From: Streptomyces sp. TS71-3
GTDB taxonomy: Bacteria > Actinomycetota > Actinomycetes > Streptomycetales > Streptomycetaceae
Reading direction: 5' to 3'
DNA length: 64,000 nt
Assembly: GCF_018327685.1 (NCBI RefSeq)
Contig: NZ_BNEL01000001.1
Coordinates: 620,001 to 684,000 of the forward strand
Positions within the stretch are counted from its first letter, which is position 1; each line of letters begins with the position of its first letter. The notes beneath the pieces were generated by a model that did no database searches, was not told the DNA's origin, and worked only from the letters and a program-made list of their open reading frames with translations. Shown in pieces: positions 18,724 to 28,461 of the stretch. The position numbers and the translations under genes were made by a program.

Positions 18724-19013
18724 GCCCTCCGGGCTGGTCCTCAATCGCCGGACGGGCTTGTTTTGGGTGCGGCTGTGTGTTCGCCTGCGGGTCGTTTCGG
18801 GTGGGTTCGCCCTCCGGGCTGGTCCTCAGTCGCCGGACGGGCTTGTTTTGGGTGCGGCTGTGTGTTCGCCTGCGGGTCGTTTCGGGTGGGTTCGCCCTCC
18901 GGGCTGGTCCTCAGTCGCCGGACGGGCTTGTTTGGGGTGTGTGTGGGTGCTCGGCCGCGGGTCGTGCGGGGTGGGTTCGCCCTCCGGGCTCGTCCGCAAT
19001 CGCCGGACGGGCT
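18724..19013 (+). repeat. four tandem copies of an 85-bp intergenic repeat
   Basis: The string GCCCTCCGGGCT starts at 18724, 18809, 18894 and 18979, an exact 85-bp period. Each copy continues into an intergenic motif (CAATCGCCGGACGGGCTT or close) that I know as abundant in Streptomyces genomes. Copies two and three are nearly identical; four has diverged and is cut short. The rest of the 18.6-19.3 kb gap holds no gene. It is 530 bases upstream of rplM. Confidence 0.85.
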
Positions 19014-19054
19014 TCGTTTGGCGCCGTCGCCGTCCGGTGCGGGCAAGCCGGCCA

Positions 19055-19107
19055 GGGGCGCGGGGAACTGCTGGGGGCCCCTCCCACGCCCTTCAGGCAG
19101 TGGGGGA
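19055..19107 (+). repeat. family A half-copy fused to a GTGGGAG-type repeat (family C)
   Basis: GGGGCGCGGGGAACTG is followed by an imperfect palindrome, CTCCCACGCC...CAGTGGGGGA. The second motif (family C) recurs at 38143-38171, 58826-58853 and twice, head to head, at 60814-60880. It can fold into a hairpin and may act as a terminator. Confidence 0.7.
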
Positions 19108-19302
19108 CAGCCACAGTGGACCTGTAGATCGCCACAGGTCTGAGGAGGTACCCCCTGTCGCCCCGGGCCACCGGTCTGACGGGACCGACATGCCTGATGG
19201 ACCCGGTAGGGTCGGGCCCGCCGAGGGGCCGGACGGAAGTGTCACACCGAAGCCCGGGGTGCCCCGCACATCGGCTCACCCGGCCGTCAGGCCGGCGTCG
19301 TT

Positions 19303-19332
19303 TTGACCCGTGTGGCCCCGCACCGGTATTCT
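19303..19332 (+). promoter_or_regulatory. rplM-rpsI promoter
   Basis: TTGACC (19303-19308) and TATTCT (19327-19332) are 18 bases apart, close to the principal-sigma consensus and in a locally AT-richer stretch. The predicted transcript has a leader of about 205 bases before rplM, long enough for an autoregulatory L13 site, though I see no specific structure. Confidence 0.7.
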
Positions 19333-19546
19333 GCCAGTTCGTTATGTGTATTGGCTTTCTCAAACTCACGTGAGGGGCCCTTACACCGGTCCACCGGGCC
19401 GATGACCAGCGGCCAGCATGTGGTTTGCGTCGACCGACGTGCGGCCAGGGCTGTCGTGATCGTCCGTGGTGGCCTTGTCAGGACCCGTCCCCAGCCCCAT
19501 CCGGGGCCGGGACACCCCATCACTGAAGAAGCGAAGGCTACGAACC

Positions 19547-19990
19547 GTGCGTACGTACAGCCCCAAGCCCGGCGATGTGACGCGCCAGTGGCATGTCATC
19601 GATGCCCAGGACGTCGTTCTGGGCCGCCTGGCCACCACCGCCGCCAGCCTCCTGCGGGGCAAGCACAAGCCGATCTACGCGCCCCATGTCGACACCGGTG
19701 ACTTCGTCATCATCATCAACGCCGACAAGGTGCACCTCTCCGGCAACAAGCGGACCCAGAAGATGGCGTACCGCCACTCGGGATACCCGGGTGGTCTGCG
19801 CGCCGTCCGCTACGAGGACCTGCTCACGAACAACCCGGAGAAGGCCGTCGAGAAGGCCGTCAAGGGCATGCTCCCCAAGAACACCCTGGGCCGCCAGATG
19901 CTCTCCAAGCTGAAGGTCTACGCAGGTGACCAGCACCCGCACGGCGCCCAGCAGCCGGTGCCGTACGAGATCACCCAGGTCGCGCAGTAA
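19547..19990 (+). CDS. rplM: 50S ribosomal protein L13
   Basis: L13 (147 aa) is an early large-subunit assembly protein. The GTG start gives [19 protein letters not shown], the known actinobacterial N-terminus, with GAAGAAGCGAAGG upstream. The signatures [11 protein letters not shown] and [13 protein letters not shown] are present. It forms the rplM-rpsI operon, unlinked from spc in function but close by here. Confidence 0.97.
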   Translation: MRTYSPKPGDVTRQWHVIDAQDVVLGRLATTAASLLRGKHKPIYAPHVDTGDFVIIINADKVHLSGNKRTQKMAYRHSGYPGGLRAVRYEDLLTNNPEKAVEKAVKGMLPKNTLGRQMLSKLKVYAGDQHPHGAQQPVPYEITQVAQ

Positions 19991-20032
19991 GTCCGGCCAC
20001 CCCCTTAAGACGAAGAGAATCTGAGGAGCATC

Positions 20033-20551
20033 GTGGCCGAGACCACTGCTGAGCAGCCGCTCGAAGAGACCGAGACCGACGTCGAGTCCTACACGACCGA
20101 GTCGGAGACCCCCGTCGAGGGTGAGTACACCAGCGAGTCCCTCGCGTCCCGCTTCGGCGAGCCCCAGCCCGCCGCGGGCCTGGGCCGCCGCAAGAACGCC
20201 ATCGCGCGCGTCCGGATCGTCCCGGGCTCCGGCCGGTGGAAGATCAATGGCCGCACCCTTGAGGACTACTTCCCCAACAAGGTGCACCAGCAGGAAGTGA
20301 ACGAGCCGTTCAAGGTCCTTGAGCTGGACGGCCGCTACGACGTCATCGCCCGGATCGCCGGCGGCGGCGTCTCCGGCCAGGCCGGCGCCCTGCGCCTCGG
20401 CGTGGCCCGCGCGCTCAACGAGGCCGACGTGGACAACAACCGCGGCGCCCTCAAGAAGGCCGGATTCCTGCGCCGCGACGACCGCGCCGTGGAGCGGAAG
20501 AAGGCCGGTCTGAAGAAGGCCCGCAAGGCCCCGCAGTACAGCAAGCGCTGA
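20033..20551 (+). CDS. rpsI: 30S ribosomal protein S9 with acidic N-terminal extension
   Basis: S9 (172 aa) contacts P-site tRNA through its C-terminal arginine (ending [11 protein letters not shown]). The core begins near residue 47 ([19 protein letters not shown]); the first 45 residues are acidic and Thr/Glu rich, an extension seen in actinomycete S9. The GTG start has TGAGGAGCATC just upstream. A strong hairpin follows. Confidence 0.97.
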   Translation: MAETTAEQPLEETETDVESYTTESETPVEGEYTSESLASRFGEPQPAAGLGRRKNAIARVRIVPGSGRWKINGRTLEDYFPNKVHQQEVNEPFKVLELDGRYDVIARIAGGGVSGQAGALRLGVARALNEADVDNNRGALKKAGFLRRDDRAVERKKAGLKKARKAPQYSKR

Positions 20552-20558
20552 CCCCGGT

Positions 20559-20597
20559 CGCCCGCGCGGCCTGACCTCGTGTCAGGGTGCGCGGGCG
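20559..20597 (+). terminator. terminator after rpsI
   Basis: CGCCCGCGC (20559-20567) pairs with GCGCGGGCG (20589-20597) and, inside it, CCTGAC (20570-20575) with GTCAGG (20581-20586), giving a long stem with a small internal loop. It starts 8 bases after the stop codon. Confidence 0.8.
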
Positions 20598-20743
20598 CCT
20601 TCGCGTGCGGTGCGCAAGGCGTGCCGCACGCGCGTGCGTACGGTCCCCGTGGCTTGTCCCGGGGGCCTACGACAGCCCCTCGCGCTCCGGGCGCCACGGG
20701 GGCTACCACAGGCCCCGGAGGCACGTTCCGTGCCACCGGGGCG

Positions 20744-20773
20744 TTCGTGTATCCGCGGCCTCCGGCGTATAAG
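20744..20773 (+). promoter_or_regulatory. candidate glmM promoter
   Basis: TTCGTG (20744-20749) and TATAAG (20768-20773) are 18 bases apart in an AT-richer patch. Downstream, TGAGCTGATCATG occurs twice (20798-20810 and 20814-20826), each containing the palindrome TGATCA; this direct repeat lies near the expected start of transcription and could be a regulator site. The rest of the 368-base gap holds nothing else I can name. Confidence 0.5.
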
Positions 20774-20919
20774 GGCATAAGATTTTCAGAGGCTTCCTGA
20801 GCTGATCATGCCGTGAGCTGATCATGTCCGGAGCTTCTGCGACCGCTTCGGTCTCTTCGGGGGCTGGGATACGACCCGGGCCCCTTACGGCACCGGAGGA
20901 GAAAGTTCGGAGGACACCA

Positions 20920-22278
20920 GTGGGACGACTCTTCGGTACGGACGGTGTGCGCGGCAGGGCCAACGCGGATCTGACGGCGGAGCTGGCGCTCGGCCTCTCC
21001 GTGGCGGCCGCCCATGTGCTGGGGGAGGCCGGCTCCTTCGAGGGCCACCGTCCCGTGGCCGTGGTCGGGCGGGACACACGGGCCTCCGGAGAGTTCCTGG
21101 AGGCGGCCGTGGTGGCCGGCCTCGCCAGCGCCGGCGTGGACGTGCTGCGCGTCGGGGTGCTGCCCACCCCCGCGGTCGCCCACCTCACCGGCGCGCTCGG
21201 CGCCGACCTCGGCGTGATGCTCTCCGCCAGCCACAACGCCATGCCCGACAACGGCGTCAAGTTCTTCGCACGCGGCGGCCAGAAGCTCGCCGACGAGCTG
21301 GAGGACCGCATCGAGCGGGTCTACGAGGAGCACCGCACCGGCGCCCCCTGGGACCGCCCCACCGGCGCGGGCGTCGGCCGGGTCCGGGAGTACGCGGAGG
21401 GCTTCGACAAGTACGTGGAGCACCTCCTCGGGGTGCTGCCGAACCGGCTCGACGGCCTGAAGGTGGTGCTCGACGAGGCGCACGGCGCCGCGTCCCGGGT
21501 GTCGCCCATGACCTTCACCCGCGCGGGCGCCGAGGTCGTCACCATCGGCACCGACCCGAACGGCCTCAACATCAACGACGGCTGCGGCTCCACCCATCTG
21601 GACCTGCTCAAGGGCGCCGTCGTCGAGCACGGCGCCGACTTCGGCATCGCGCACGACGGCGACGCCGACCGCTGCCTCGCCGTGGACCACACCGGCGCTG
21701 AGGTGGACGGCGACCAGATCCTCGCCGTGCTGGCGCTCGCGATGCGCGAGCGGGGCGAGCTGCGCTCCGACACCGTCGTCGCCACCGTGATGTCCAACCT
21801 CGGCTTCAAGCTCGCCATGGAGCGCGAGGGGATCCACCTGGTGCAGACGGCCGTGGGCGACCGGTACGTGCTGGAGGAGATGAAGGAGCACGGCTACGCC
21901 CTCGGCGGCGAGCAGTCCGGGCACGTCATCGTCGTGGACCACGCCACCACCGGGGACGGCATCCTGACCGGGCTGCTGCTCGCGGCCCAGGTCGCCAGGA
22001 CCGGCCGGCCGCTCGCCGACCTCGTCGCCGTGATGGAGCGGCTGCCGCAGGTCCTCGTCAACGTCCGCGACGTCGACAAGTCACGCGTGGCCACCTCCGT
22101 CGAGCTGGCCGCCGCCGTCGCCGACGCGGAGCGCGAGCTGGGCAGCACGGGCCGCGTCCTGCTGCGTCCGTCCGGCACCGAGCCGCTGGTCAGGGTGATG
22201 GTGGAGGCCGCCGACAGCTACCAGGCGCGGTCCGTCGCGGCGCATCTCGCGGATGCGGTGAAGTCGGCGCTCGGGTAA
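20920..22278 (+). CDS. glmM: phosphoglucosamine mutase
   Basis: Converts glucosamine-6-phosphate to glucosamine-1-phosphate on the way to UDP-GlcNAc and peptidoglycan (452 aa). The phosphoserine loop SASHN (102-106, Ser104) and the Mg-binding DGDADR (246-251) are intact, as is the C-terminal phosphate-binding [12 protein letters not shown]. The GTG start ([12 protein letters not shown]) has CGGAGGACACCA upstream. glmS, the preceding step of the pathway, is 2.7 kb downstream. Confidence 0.96.
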   Translation: MGRLFGTDGVRGRANADLTAELALGLSVAAAHVLGEAGSFEGHRPVAVVGRDTRASGEFLEAAVVAGLASAGVDVLRVGVLPTPAVAHLTGALGADLGVMLSASHNAMPDNGVKFFARGGQKLADELEDRIERVYEEHRTGAPWDRPTGAGVGRVREYAEGFDKYVEHLLGVLPNRLDGLKVVLDEAHGAASRVSPMTFTRAGAEVVTIGTDPNGLNINDGCGSTHLDLLKGAVVEHGADFGIAHDGDADRCLAVDHTGAEVDGDQILAVLALAMRERGELRSDTVVATVMSNLGFKLAMEREGIHLVQTAVGDRYVLEEMKEHGYALGGEQSGHVIVVDHATTGDGILTGLLLAAQVARTGRPLADLVAVMERLPQVLVNVRDVDKSRVATSVELAAAVADAERELGSTGRVLLRPSGTEPLVRVMVEAADSYQARSVAAHLADAVKSALG

Positions 22279-22344
22279 CCTCCCGGCCCGGCCGGCCGCA
22301 TGGTGCCGGCCGGTGCCGTCGGCCCGCCCCCGCGGCCGGTGCCG

Positions 22345-23298
22345 TCAGCCCGTCCCCGGGCGGGAGACCGGCGGCGTGGTGCGCCGCCGGGCCCAGAAGT
22401 ACCGCTGGGCCAGCAGGGTGAGCGTGCCCGCCACCACGATCCCGAGCATGTTCAGCAGCAGTTGACTGGCGGAGCCCCAGGTCTGGCCGCCGTCGCCGTA
22501 GCTGAGCGCCACCGCGGCGTTGGCCGCGGCCGGCACCGTGGTCACCGAGATGGCGACGCCGATCAGCGCACCGGACTTGGTCGAGGTGAGCGAGAGGGTG
22601 CCGGCGGCGCCGGCGAGCACGGCCACCACGAACGAGAACCAGTCCGGCGCGAACACGAAGGAGGTGTTGGGCCGCGGTCCTTCGAGCTGCGCACGGGTGA
22701 AGAGCCCTACGCCGTTCATGAACAGGCTGAAGACGACCGTCACCGCCATGGCCGCGGCGAACCCGCCGATCAGCGCGATCAGTGACCGCAGCACCAACTG
22801 CGGCGTCCGGCGCACCAGTGCCGTGCAGAATCCGGCGAGCGGGCCGAACTCCGGGCCCACCGCCATGGCTCCCACGATGAGGATGGCGTTGTCGAGCACC
22901 ACGCCGCAGGCGGCGATCATCGTCGCGATGGTCAGGAGGGCCACGTAGGTGACGGAGAGCGTGGACTCCTCCTGGGTGGCTTCCGTCATCTGGTCCCACA
23001 GCACCGCGTCCGCGCCCTCGCCGGGCGCCTCCTCCTCCGCGCGGTCCGCCCGTTTCGAGAGGGTGAGGTCGGTCTGCTCCACGGCGATGGAGCCGTCCTC
23101 GCCGATGCCGAGGGCCTGGAGCCGGCCGATCAGCTCGTCGCCGGCCTCCCGCGCCACGTCGCACAGGACGACATCCCCCCTGGGGATGCGGGCGGCGCCC
23201 GTCAGGACGGCGAGGTGGGCGGTCCCGACGGTCTCCTCGACGGCCCTGACCACGTCCTCGGTGCGGTCGGGCGGTGTGATCATGCGCAGATGCAGCAT
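22345..23298 (-). CDS. DUF389-family membrane protein
   Basis: A 317-residue integral membrane protein of the DUF389 family. The first 100 residues form a soluble alpha/beta domain (MLHLRMITPPDRTEDVV); about six hydrophobic helices follow from residue 117 (YVALLTIATMIAACGVVLDN, AILIVGAMAVGPEFGPLAGF, and later segments). The GPEFGPL motif in the second helix region is typical of the family. Function is not established; a transport role has been suggested for relatives. A -10-like TACTCT six bases before the ATG and no ribosome site suggest a leaderless transcript. Confidence 0.88.
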   Translation of the reverse strand: MLHLRMITPPDRTEDVVRAVEETVGTAHLAVLTGAARIPRGDVVLCDVAREAGDELIGRLQALGIGEDGSIAVEQTDLTLSKRADRAEEEAPGEGADAVLWDQMTEATQEESTLSVTYVALLTIATMIAACGVVLDNAILIVGAMAVGPEFGPLAGFCTALVRRTPQLVLRSLIALIGGFAAAMAVTVVFSLFMNGVGLFTRAQLEGPRPNTSFVFAPDWFSFVVAVLAGAAGTLSLTSTKSGALIGVAISVTTVPAAANAAVALSYGDGGQTWGSASQLLLNMLGIVVAGTLTLLAQRYFWARRRTTPPVSRPGTG

Positions 23299-23321
23299 GG
23301 GCGCAGAGTAGCGGCCGTCCT

Positions 23322-23359
23322 GGCCCGTGCCGGGGCTGGGCCCAGCCCCGGCACGGGCC
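23322..23359 (-). terminator. 38-base perfect palindrome ending coaA
   Basis: GGCCCGTGCCGGGGCTGGG and its exact complement stand back to back (23322-23340 and 23341-23359), just after the coaA stop and before the DUF389 gene on the same strand. Such a loopless 19-bp stem is a strong terminator in either direction. Confidence 0.85.
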
Positions 23360-23362
23360 CGC

Positions 23363-24352
23363 TCAGAGCTTGCGCAGGCTCAGGCGCTGGGCTTTGTGGT
23401 CGGGGCCCTTCCTGAGGATCAGGGTGGCGCGGCCCCGGGTCGGGGCGATGTTCTCCAGGAGGTTGGGGCGGTTGATGGTGCGCCAGGTGGTGCGGGCGTA
23501 GTCCATCGCCTCCTCCTCGCCGACGCGGGTGTACTTCCGGAAGTACGACGACGGGTCCTGGAAGGCGGTCTGCCGCAGCTTCCGGAACCGCTGGAGGTAC
23601 CAGTGCTCGATGTCCTCCGTGCGCGCGTCGACGTACACGCTGAAGTCGAAGTAGTCCGCGAGCGCCACCCGCGTGCGGCCGTCCTCGCCCGGCAAGGCCG
23701 GTTGGAGGACGTTCAGGCCCTCCACGATCAGTATGTCCGGGCGCCGGACGGTGAGCAGCTCGTCCGGCACGATGTCGTAGATGAGGTGCGAGTAGACGGG
23801 CGCGGTCACCTCGTCCTTGCCCGCCTTGATGTCCGCCACGAACCGGGTCAGCGCCCTGCGGTCGTATGACTCGGGGAAACCTTTCCTCGACATCAGGCCG
23901 CGGGCCGTGAGCTCCTTCATGGGCAGCAGGAAGCCGTCGGTGGTGACCAGCTCGACCCGCGGGTGCTCGGGCCAGCGCGCCAGCAGGGCCTGGAGCAGGC
24001 GCGCGACGGTGGACTTTCCGACGGCCACGGAGCCCGCGACCCCGATCACGAAGGGCGTGCCGGACTGGGAGCCGCGGGCGCCGAGGAAGGTGTTGAGCGC
24101 GCCGCGCAGGCCGTGGGTGGCGCCGACGTAGAGGTTGAGCAGCCGGGAGAGCGGCAGGTAGACGTCGCGCACCTCGTCGAGGTCGATGACGTCGCCGAGG
24201 CCCCGCAGCTTCTCCACTTCCGTGGCGGTGAGGGGGAGCGGGGTCTTGTCGCGCAGGGCGCTCCACTCGGTGCGGGTGAGGTCGACGTACGGGGTTGCCT
24301 CCGGGCGGGGGCGGTGGGGGGTTCGGGGGGCCGGGTGGAGCGGAGCGGTCAC
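23363..24352 (-). CDS. coaA: type I pantothenate kinase
   Basis: Phosphorylates pantothenate, the first step of coenzyme A synthesis (329 aa). The P-loop [12 protein letters not shown] is at residues 104-115; [16 protein letters not shown] and IVEGLNVLQ are conserved. The first 20 residues are Pro/Arg rich and variable. The start is a GTG with CACAAT close upstream and no ribosome site, so translation may be leaderless. Its transcript ends in the palindrome described above. Confidence 0.95.
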   Translation of the reverse strand: MTAPLHPAPRTPHRPRPEATPYVDLTRTEWSALRDKTPLPLTATEVEKLRGLGDVIDLDEVRDVYLPLSRLLNLYVGATHGLRGALNTFLGARGSQSGTPFVIGVAGSVAVGKSTVARLLQALLARWPEHPRVELVTTDGFLLPMKELTARGLMSRKGFPESYDRRALTRFVADIKAGKDEVTAPVYSHLIYDIVPDELLTVRRPDILIVEGLNVLQPALPGEDGRTRVALADYFDFSVYVDARTEDIEHWYLQRFRKLRQTAFQDPSSYFRKYTRVGEEEAMDYARTTWRTINRPNLLENIAPTRGRATLILRKGPDHKAQRLSLRKL

Positions 24353-24518
24353 AGTTCATTGTGACTCGTGCACGTCACACTCTGCTTTTCGGGTGGGCCC
24401 GGGGGCGGCGGGTGGCCCGGTGCGGGTGCGCTGTTGGTGGGCCGGGGGTCCGGGGTCCGGGGGTTTTGCGGCTCCGCCGCGTGCGCATGCGCCTGCGGAG
24501 GGCCATCGGGGCGAGTGT

Positions 24519-24840
24519 GTTGCGGGTTCGTTGTTGGCTGCAGGTTGGTGAGGGTGTTTGCGCAGTTCCCCGCGCCCCTTATGGGGTGGTGTCTGTTGCG
24601 GGTTCGTTCCTGGCTGCCGGCTGGTGGGGGTGTTGCGCAGTTCCCCGCGCCCCTTATAGGGCACCGCACCTTGCGGTTTTGGTGTCGGGTGTCGGTTGGG
24701 TGTGGTTGATCGCGCAGTTCCCCGCGCCCCTTATCGGGCGGTGTCTGTTGCGGGTTCGTCTTCGGCCGGCGGCTGGTGCGGGGTGTTCGCGCCCGCGCGG
24801 CGGAGCCGCAGATCGAATCCAGCCCCGCGCTCCTTATAGG
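24519..24840. repeat. family A array with a 76-bp unit in the coaA-glmS gap
   Basis: Three reverse-oriented family A cores lie at about 24559-24578, 24634-24653 and 24711-24730, and a degenerate end at 24822. The flanking phrase GTTGCGGGTTCGT starts at 24519, 24595 and 24747, i.e. one and two steps of exactly 76 bases. The 610-base gap otherwise has no gene. Reading frames across it encode repeats such as AQFPAPL and are artefacts. Confidence 0.85.
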
Positions 24841-24949
24841 GCGCCGGGCGGCGGAGCCGTAGATCGGAACCAGCCACCTGCCCCTTCCTCCGTTTCCTCC
24901 GTGCCGCCAACCGGAGGGTGGTCGGAAGGTGGGGCCGGGGGGACGGCCT

Positions 24950-24955
24950 TAGGCT
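24950..24955 (+). promoter_or_regulatory. -10-like TAGGCT six bases before the glmS ATG
   Basis: TAGGCT is followed by GCCGGT and then the ATG, with no ribosome site. The same TAGGCT plus six bases precedes tsaB. This is the layout of leaderless actinobacterial genes; start-site mapping has not been done here. Confidence 0.5.
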
Positions 24956-24961
24956 GCCGGT

Positions 24962-26809
24962 ATGTGTGGAATTGTGGGATATGTGGGTGGTCAGTCGGCC
25001 CTGGACGTGGTGGTGGCGGGGCTGAAGCGGTTGGAGTACCGGGGGTACGACTCGGCGGGAGTGGCCGTTCTCGCGGACGGGGGGCTGGCCACCGCGAAGC
25101 GGGCCGGGAAGCTCGTCAACCTGGAGAAGGTGCTCAAGGACCGGCCGCTGCCGTCCGGTACCACCGGCCTCGGGCACACCCGCTGGGCCACTCACGGCGC
25201 ACCCAACGACACCAACGCCCACCCGCACCTGGACGACGCGGGCCGGGTCGCCGTCGTGCACAACGGCATCATCGAGAACTTCGCCGAACTCCGCGCCGAA
25301 CTCGCCGGGCGCGGCCACGAGCTGCGCTCCGACACCGACAGCGAGGCGGTGGCGCATCTGCTCGCCGAGGAGTTCTCCTCCTGCGGCGACCTCGGCGAGG
25401 CGATGCGGCTGGTGTGCCGGCGGCTCGACGGGGCGTTCACCCTGGTGGCGGTGCACGCCGACGCCCCGGGGGTGGTGGTGGGCGCGCGCCGCAACTCCCC
25501 GCTGGTGGTGGGCGTCGGCGAGGGCGAGGCCTTCCTCGCCTCGGACGTGTCCGCCTTCATCGCCCACACCCGCTCCGCCCTGGAACTGGGCCAGGACCAG
25601 GTCGTGGAGGTCCGCAAAGACTCGGTCGCGGTCACCGGCTTCGACGGACGGCCCGCAGAGGGCCGCGCCTACCACGTGGACTGGGACGTGTCCGCGGCGG
25701 AGAAGGGCGGCCACGCCTCCTTCATGCTCAAGGAGATCGCGGAGCAGCCCAAGGCGGTCGCCGACACCCTGCTCGGCAGGATCGACGCGCGAGGCTCGCT
25801 GGTCCTGGACGAGCTGCGGATCCCCGCCTCGGAGCTGCGCGAGGTCAACAAGATCGTCATCGTGGCGTGCGGCACCGCGTTCCACGCCGGCCTCATCGCC
25901 AAGTACGCCATCGAGCACTGGACCCGGATCCCCTGCGAGGTGGAGCTGGCCAGCGAGTTCCGCTACCGGGACCCGATCCTCGGGGCCCGTACGCTCACCG
26001 TCGCCATCTCGCAGTCCGGCGAGACCATGGACACCCTCATGGCCGTGCGGCACGCCCGCGAGCAGGGCTCCCGGGTGCTGGCGATCTGCAACACCAACGG
26101 TTCCACCATCCCCCGCGAGTCCGACGCCGTGCTCTACACGTACGCGGGGCCCGAGATCGCGGTGGCCTCCACGAAGGCTTTCCTGACGCAGCTCGTGGCC
26201 TGCTACCTGGTCGCCCTCTACCTGGGCCAGGTGCGCGGCACCCAGTGGGGCGAGGAGGTGCGGGCCGTCATCCGGGACCTGGCCGGGATCGCGGGCGCGG
26301 TCGAACGGGTGCTCGGCACCATGGAGCCGGTGCGTGCCCTGGCCCGTACCCTCGCGGACAAGCGGACGGTGCTCTTCCTGGGCCGGCACGTCGGCCACCC
26401 GGTCGCCCTGGAGGGCGCGCTCAAGCTGAAGGAGCTGGCGTACATGCACGCGGAGGGCTTCGCCGCGGGCGAGCTGAAGCACGGGCCGATCGCGCTGATC
26501 GAGGACGACATGCCGGTGGTGGTCGTGGTGCCCTCGCGCGACGGGCGGTCGCTGCTGCACGACAAGGTGGTCTCCAACATCCAGGAGATCAGGGCCCGCG
26601 GCGCGCGCACCATCGTCATCGCCGACGAGGACGACGAGGCCGTCGTGCCCTACGCCGACCACCTCATCCGGGTGCCCGCCACCCCGACGCTGCTCCAGCC
26701 GCTCGTCGCGGCCGTACCGTTGCAGGTGTTCGCGTGCGAGCTGGCGACCGTGCGCGGCAACGAGGTGGACCAGCCGCGTAATCTCGCCAAGTCCGTGACG
26801 GTGGAGTGA
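24962..26809 (+). CDS. glmS: glutamine--fructose-6-phosphate aminotransferase (isomerizing)
   Basis: Makes glucosamine-6-phosphate from fructose-6-phosphate and glutamine, the entry to amino-sugar and cell-wall synthesis (615 aa). The N-terminal glutaminase has Cys2 as nucleophile ([10 protein letters not shown]) and GHTRWATHG; two SIS sugar-phosphate domains follow ([23 protein letters not shown]; and [19 protein letters not shown]). The C-terminus [18 protein letters not shown] is canonical. Works with GlmM, encoded 2.7 kb upstream. No glmS ribozyme is present, as expected outside Firmicutes. Confidence 0.97.
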   Translation: MCGIVGYVGGQSALDVVVAGLKRLEYRGYDSAGVAVLADGGLATAKRAGKLVNLEKVLKDRPLPSGTTGLGHTRWATHGAPNDTNAHPHLDDAGRVAVVHNGIIENFAELRAELAGRGHELRSDTDSEAVAHLLAEEFSSCGDLGEAMRLVCRRLDGAFTLVAVHADAPGVVVGARRNSPLVVGVGEGEAFLASDVSAFIAHTRSALELGQDQVVEVRKDSVAVTGFDGRPAEGRAYHVDWDVSAAEKGGHASFMLKEIAEQPKAVADTLLGRIDARGSLVLDELRIPASELREVNKIVIVACGTAFHAGLIAKYAIEHWTRIPCEVELASEFRYRDPILGARTLTVAISQSGETMDTLMAVRHAREQGSRVLAICNTNGSTIPRESDAVLYTYAGPEIAVASTKAFLTQLVACYLVALYLGQVRGTQWGEEVRAVIRDLAGIAGAVERVLGTMEPVRALARTLADKRTVLFLGRHVGHPVALEGALKLKELAYMHAEGFAAGELKHGPIALIEDDMPVVVVVPSRDGRSLLHDKVVSNIQEIRARGARTIVIADEDDEAVVPYADHLIRVPATPTLLQPLVAAVPLQVFACELATVRGNEVDQPRNLAKSVTVE

Positions 26810-26905
26810 GTGCCGGCGGAGTGAGCGTCGGTGGTGCGGCTGCCGGTGGCGTAACGGCCGGCGGTGCGCGTGCCGGCGGAGTGAGCGCGGGCGGGTCCGG
26901 GCGCG
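26810..26905 (+). repeat. Gly/Ala-coding 30-bp repeat after glmS
   Basis: The sequence repeats with a period near 30 bases (variants of GCCGGCGGAGTGAGC and GGCGGTGCG). It is readable as a 66-codon frame starting at a GTG that overlaps the glmS stop and giving AGGVxxGG-type decapeptides. A direct repeat containing CGGCGGGTACGGCGTGG follows at about 26937-26979. There is no ribosome site and no recognisable product; I treat it as a noncoding or decaying repeat. Confidence 0.5.
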
Positions 26906-27029
26906 GCCGGTGCGAGCCTGGTGGTCATGGCGCGGCGGGTACGGCGTGGTGCCAGGGCACGGCGGGTACGGCGTGGCGGGCCCGCCCGGGGAAAGGCGCC
27001 CGGTGAGGGGGCCGGGGAGTGAGGGTGTC

Positions 27030-27398
27030 GTGATCATCGGGGTGGGGATCGACGTGGCGGAGATCGACCGCTTCCGCGCGTCGCTGGAGCGCACGCCGGG
27101 GCTGGCCGACCGGCTCTTCGTGGCCGAGGAGCTGCTGCTGCCCTCAGGCGAGCGGCGCGGCATCGCGTCCCTGGCCGCCCGGTTCGCCGCGAAGGAGGCC
27201 CTCGCGAAGTCGCTCGGGGCGCCCCGGGGCCTCAGGTGGACCGACGCCGAGGTCTGGACGGAGGACACGGGCCGGCCCCGGCTGCGGGTGCGCGGCACCG
27301 TCGCGGCCTGCGCCGCCCGGCTCGGCGTCCGCTCCTGGCACGTCTCGCTCAGCCATGACGCGGGGGTGGCGTCGGCGGTGGTGATCGCGGAGGGGTAG
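27030..27398 (+). CDS. acpS: holo-[acyl-carrier-protein] synthase
   Basis: Transfers 4'-phosphopantetheine from CoA to the serine of fatty-acid ACP (122 aa). The Mg-binding [12 protein letters not shown] and the second motif [13 protein letters not shown] are present, and WHVSLSHD supports the C-terminal half. The GTG start with GGGGAGTGAGGG upstream gives the family length. The CoA-consuming enzyme lies near the CoA-making coaA. Confidence 0.93.
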   Translation: MIIGVGIDVAEIDRFRASLERTPGLADRLFVAEELLLPSGERRGIASLAARFAAKEALAKSLGAPRGLRWTDAEVWTEDTGRPRLRVRGTVAACAARLGVRSWHVSLSHDAGVASAVVIAEG

Positions 27399-27539
27399 GC
27401 CGCGCGGTGCGGCCCGGCTGCCCCGGCCCGTCCGTGCCGCTCCCACGCGAGTACGGTCACCTTCCACGGCCGTACGGTGCCGCGCGGGGCGGCCGACCGC
27501 GGGGGCGCCGGATCGGCACCCGACTCCGAGGGGGACTCC

Positions 27540-28385
27540 GTGATCGTAGTGACCGGTGCAACGGGCAACATCGGGCGCAGCCTGGTCGACCAGCTCCTCG
27601 CCGAGGGCGCCCCCGTGCGCGCCCTGACGCGCGACCCCGCCGCGGCGGGCCTGGCGGACGCGGCCGAGACCGTCCGGGCCGACCTTCTCGACCCGTCGGC
27701 GCTCGGTTCCGTCTTCGGCGGGGCGACGGCGGTCTACCTGAACCTCGCCGCCGGCGGCATGGGCGGCATCGAGGAGATCGTCGGCGCCGTCGTGAGGTCG
27801 GGCGCCCGGCGCATCGTCCTGAACTCCTCCTACTCCGTCACCATCAAGGGTGCCGAGGACACCATGATCCCCCGGATCCACGCCGAGGCGGAGCGCGCGG
27901 TGCGCGACTCGGGCCTGGAGTGGACGTTCGTCCGCGGCGGTTACTACGCCACGAACACGCTGCGCTGGGCCGCGGCCATCAAGGCGGACGGCGTGGTGCG
28001 CGGCGCGTACGCGGAGGCGGTGATGGCTCCGGTGCACGAGGCCGACCTGGCGGCCGTGACCGCCCGCGCCCTGCTGGACGACGCGCACGTCGGCACGGCA
28101 CCCGTCCTGACGGGGCCCGCCGGGCTGACCCAGGCCGAGCAGGTCGCCGTGATCGGCAGGGTCGCCGGTGTTGCGGCACGCTATGAGGAGATCTCGCCGG
28201 AGGAGGCGGTCGAGGCGATGGCGACCGCCCACTTCCCGGCCGAGGTCGCCCGGCAACTCGTCGACGGGATGGGCGAGCTGGTGGGGGCCGAGCCCGACAT
28301 CACCGGCGAGGTCGAGCGGGTCGCCGGGCGTCCGGCGAAGACGTTCGAGGAGTGGGCGACGGAGCACGCGGCGGCGTTCCGCTGA
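27540..28385 (+). CDS. NmrA-like NAD(P)-binding oxidoreductase
   Basis: A 281-residue Rossmann-fold protein of the atypical SDR/NmrA group. The dinucleotide motif VTGATGNIG is at residues 4-12; WTFVRGGYY and the C-terminal helical half match the family that includes NmrA and QorB-type quinone reductases. Substrate unknown. The GTG start follows GAGGGGGACTCC. It is a single gene flanked by gaps, and sits at the edge of the accessory patch. Confidence 0.85.
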   Translation: MIVVTGATGNIGRSLVDQLLAEGAPVRALTRDPAAAGLADAAETVRADLLDPSALGSVFGGATAVYLNLAAGGMGGIEEIVGAVVRSGARRIVLNSSYSVTIKGAEDTMIPRIHAEAERAVRDSGLEWTFVRGGYYATNTLRWAAAIKADGVVRGAYAEAVMAPVHEADLAAVTARALLDDAHVGTAPVLTGPAGLTQAEQVAVIGRVAGVAARYEEISPEEAVEAMATAHFPAEVARQLVDGMGELVGAEPDITGEVERVAGRPAKTFEEWATEHAAAFR

Positions 28386-28461
28386 CGGCCGGTCGCGGCA
28401 CGCGTGCCAATCGCGGAGAGCCCATGTCGCCGCCGGCTGGCACTCTGACAGCGTGATCCAC

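Noticed and set aside
24295..27571. 828- and 946-codon frames overlapping glmS and acpS
   Set aside because: They are out of frame with or antisense to glmS and acpS, are dominated by Arg/Pro/Gly runs, and read repeats at their ends.
28168..28461. Upstream extension of the small membrane ORF into the NmrA-like gene
   Set aside because: That frame runs through the certain NmrA-like gene in another phase; the ATG at 28462 fits the change in base composition.
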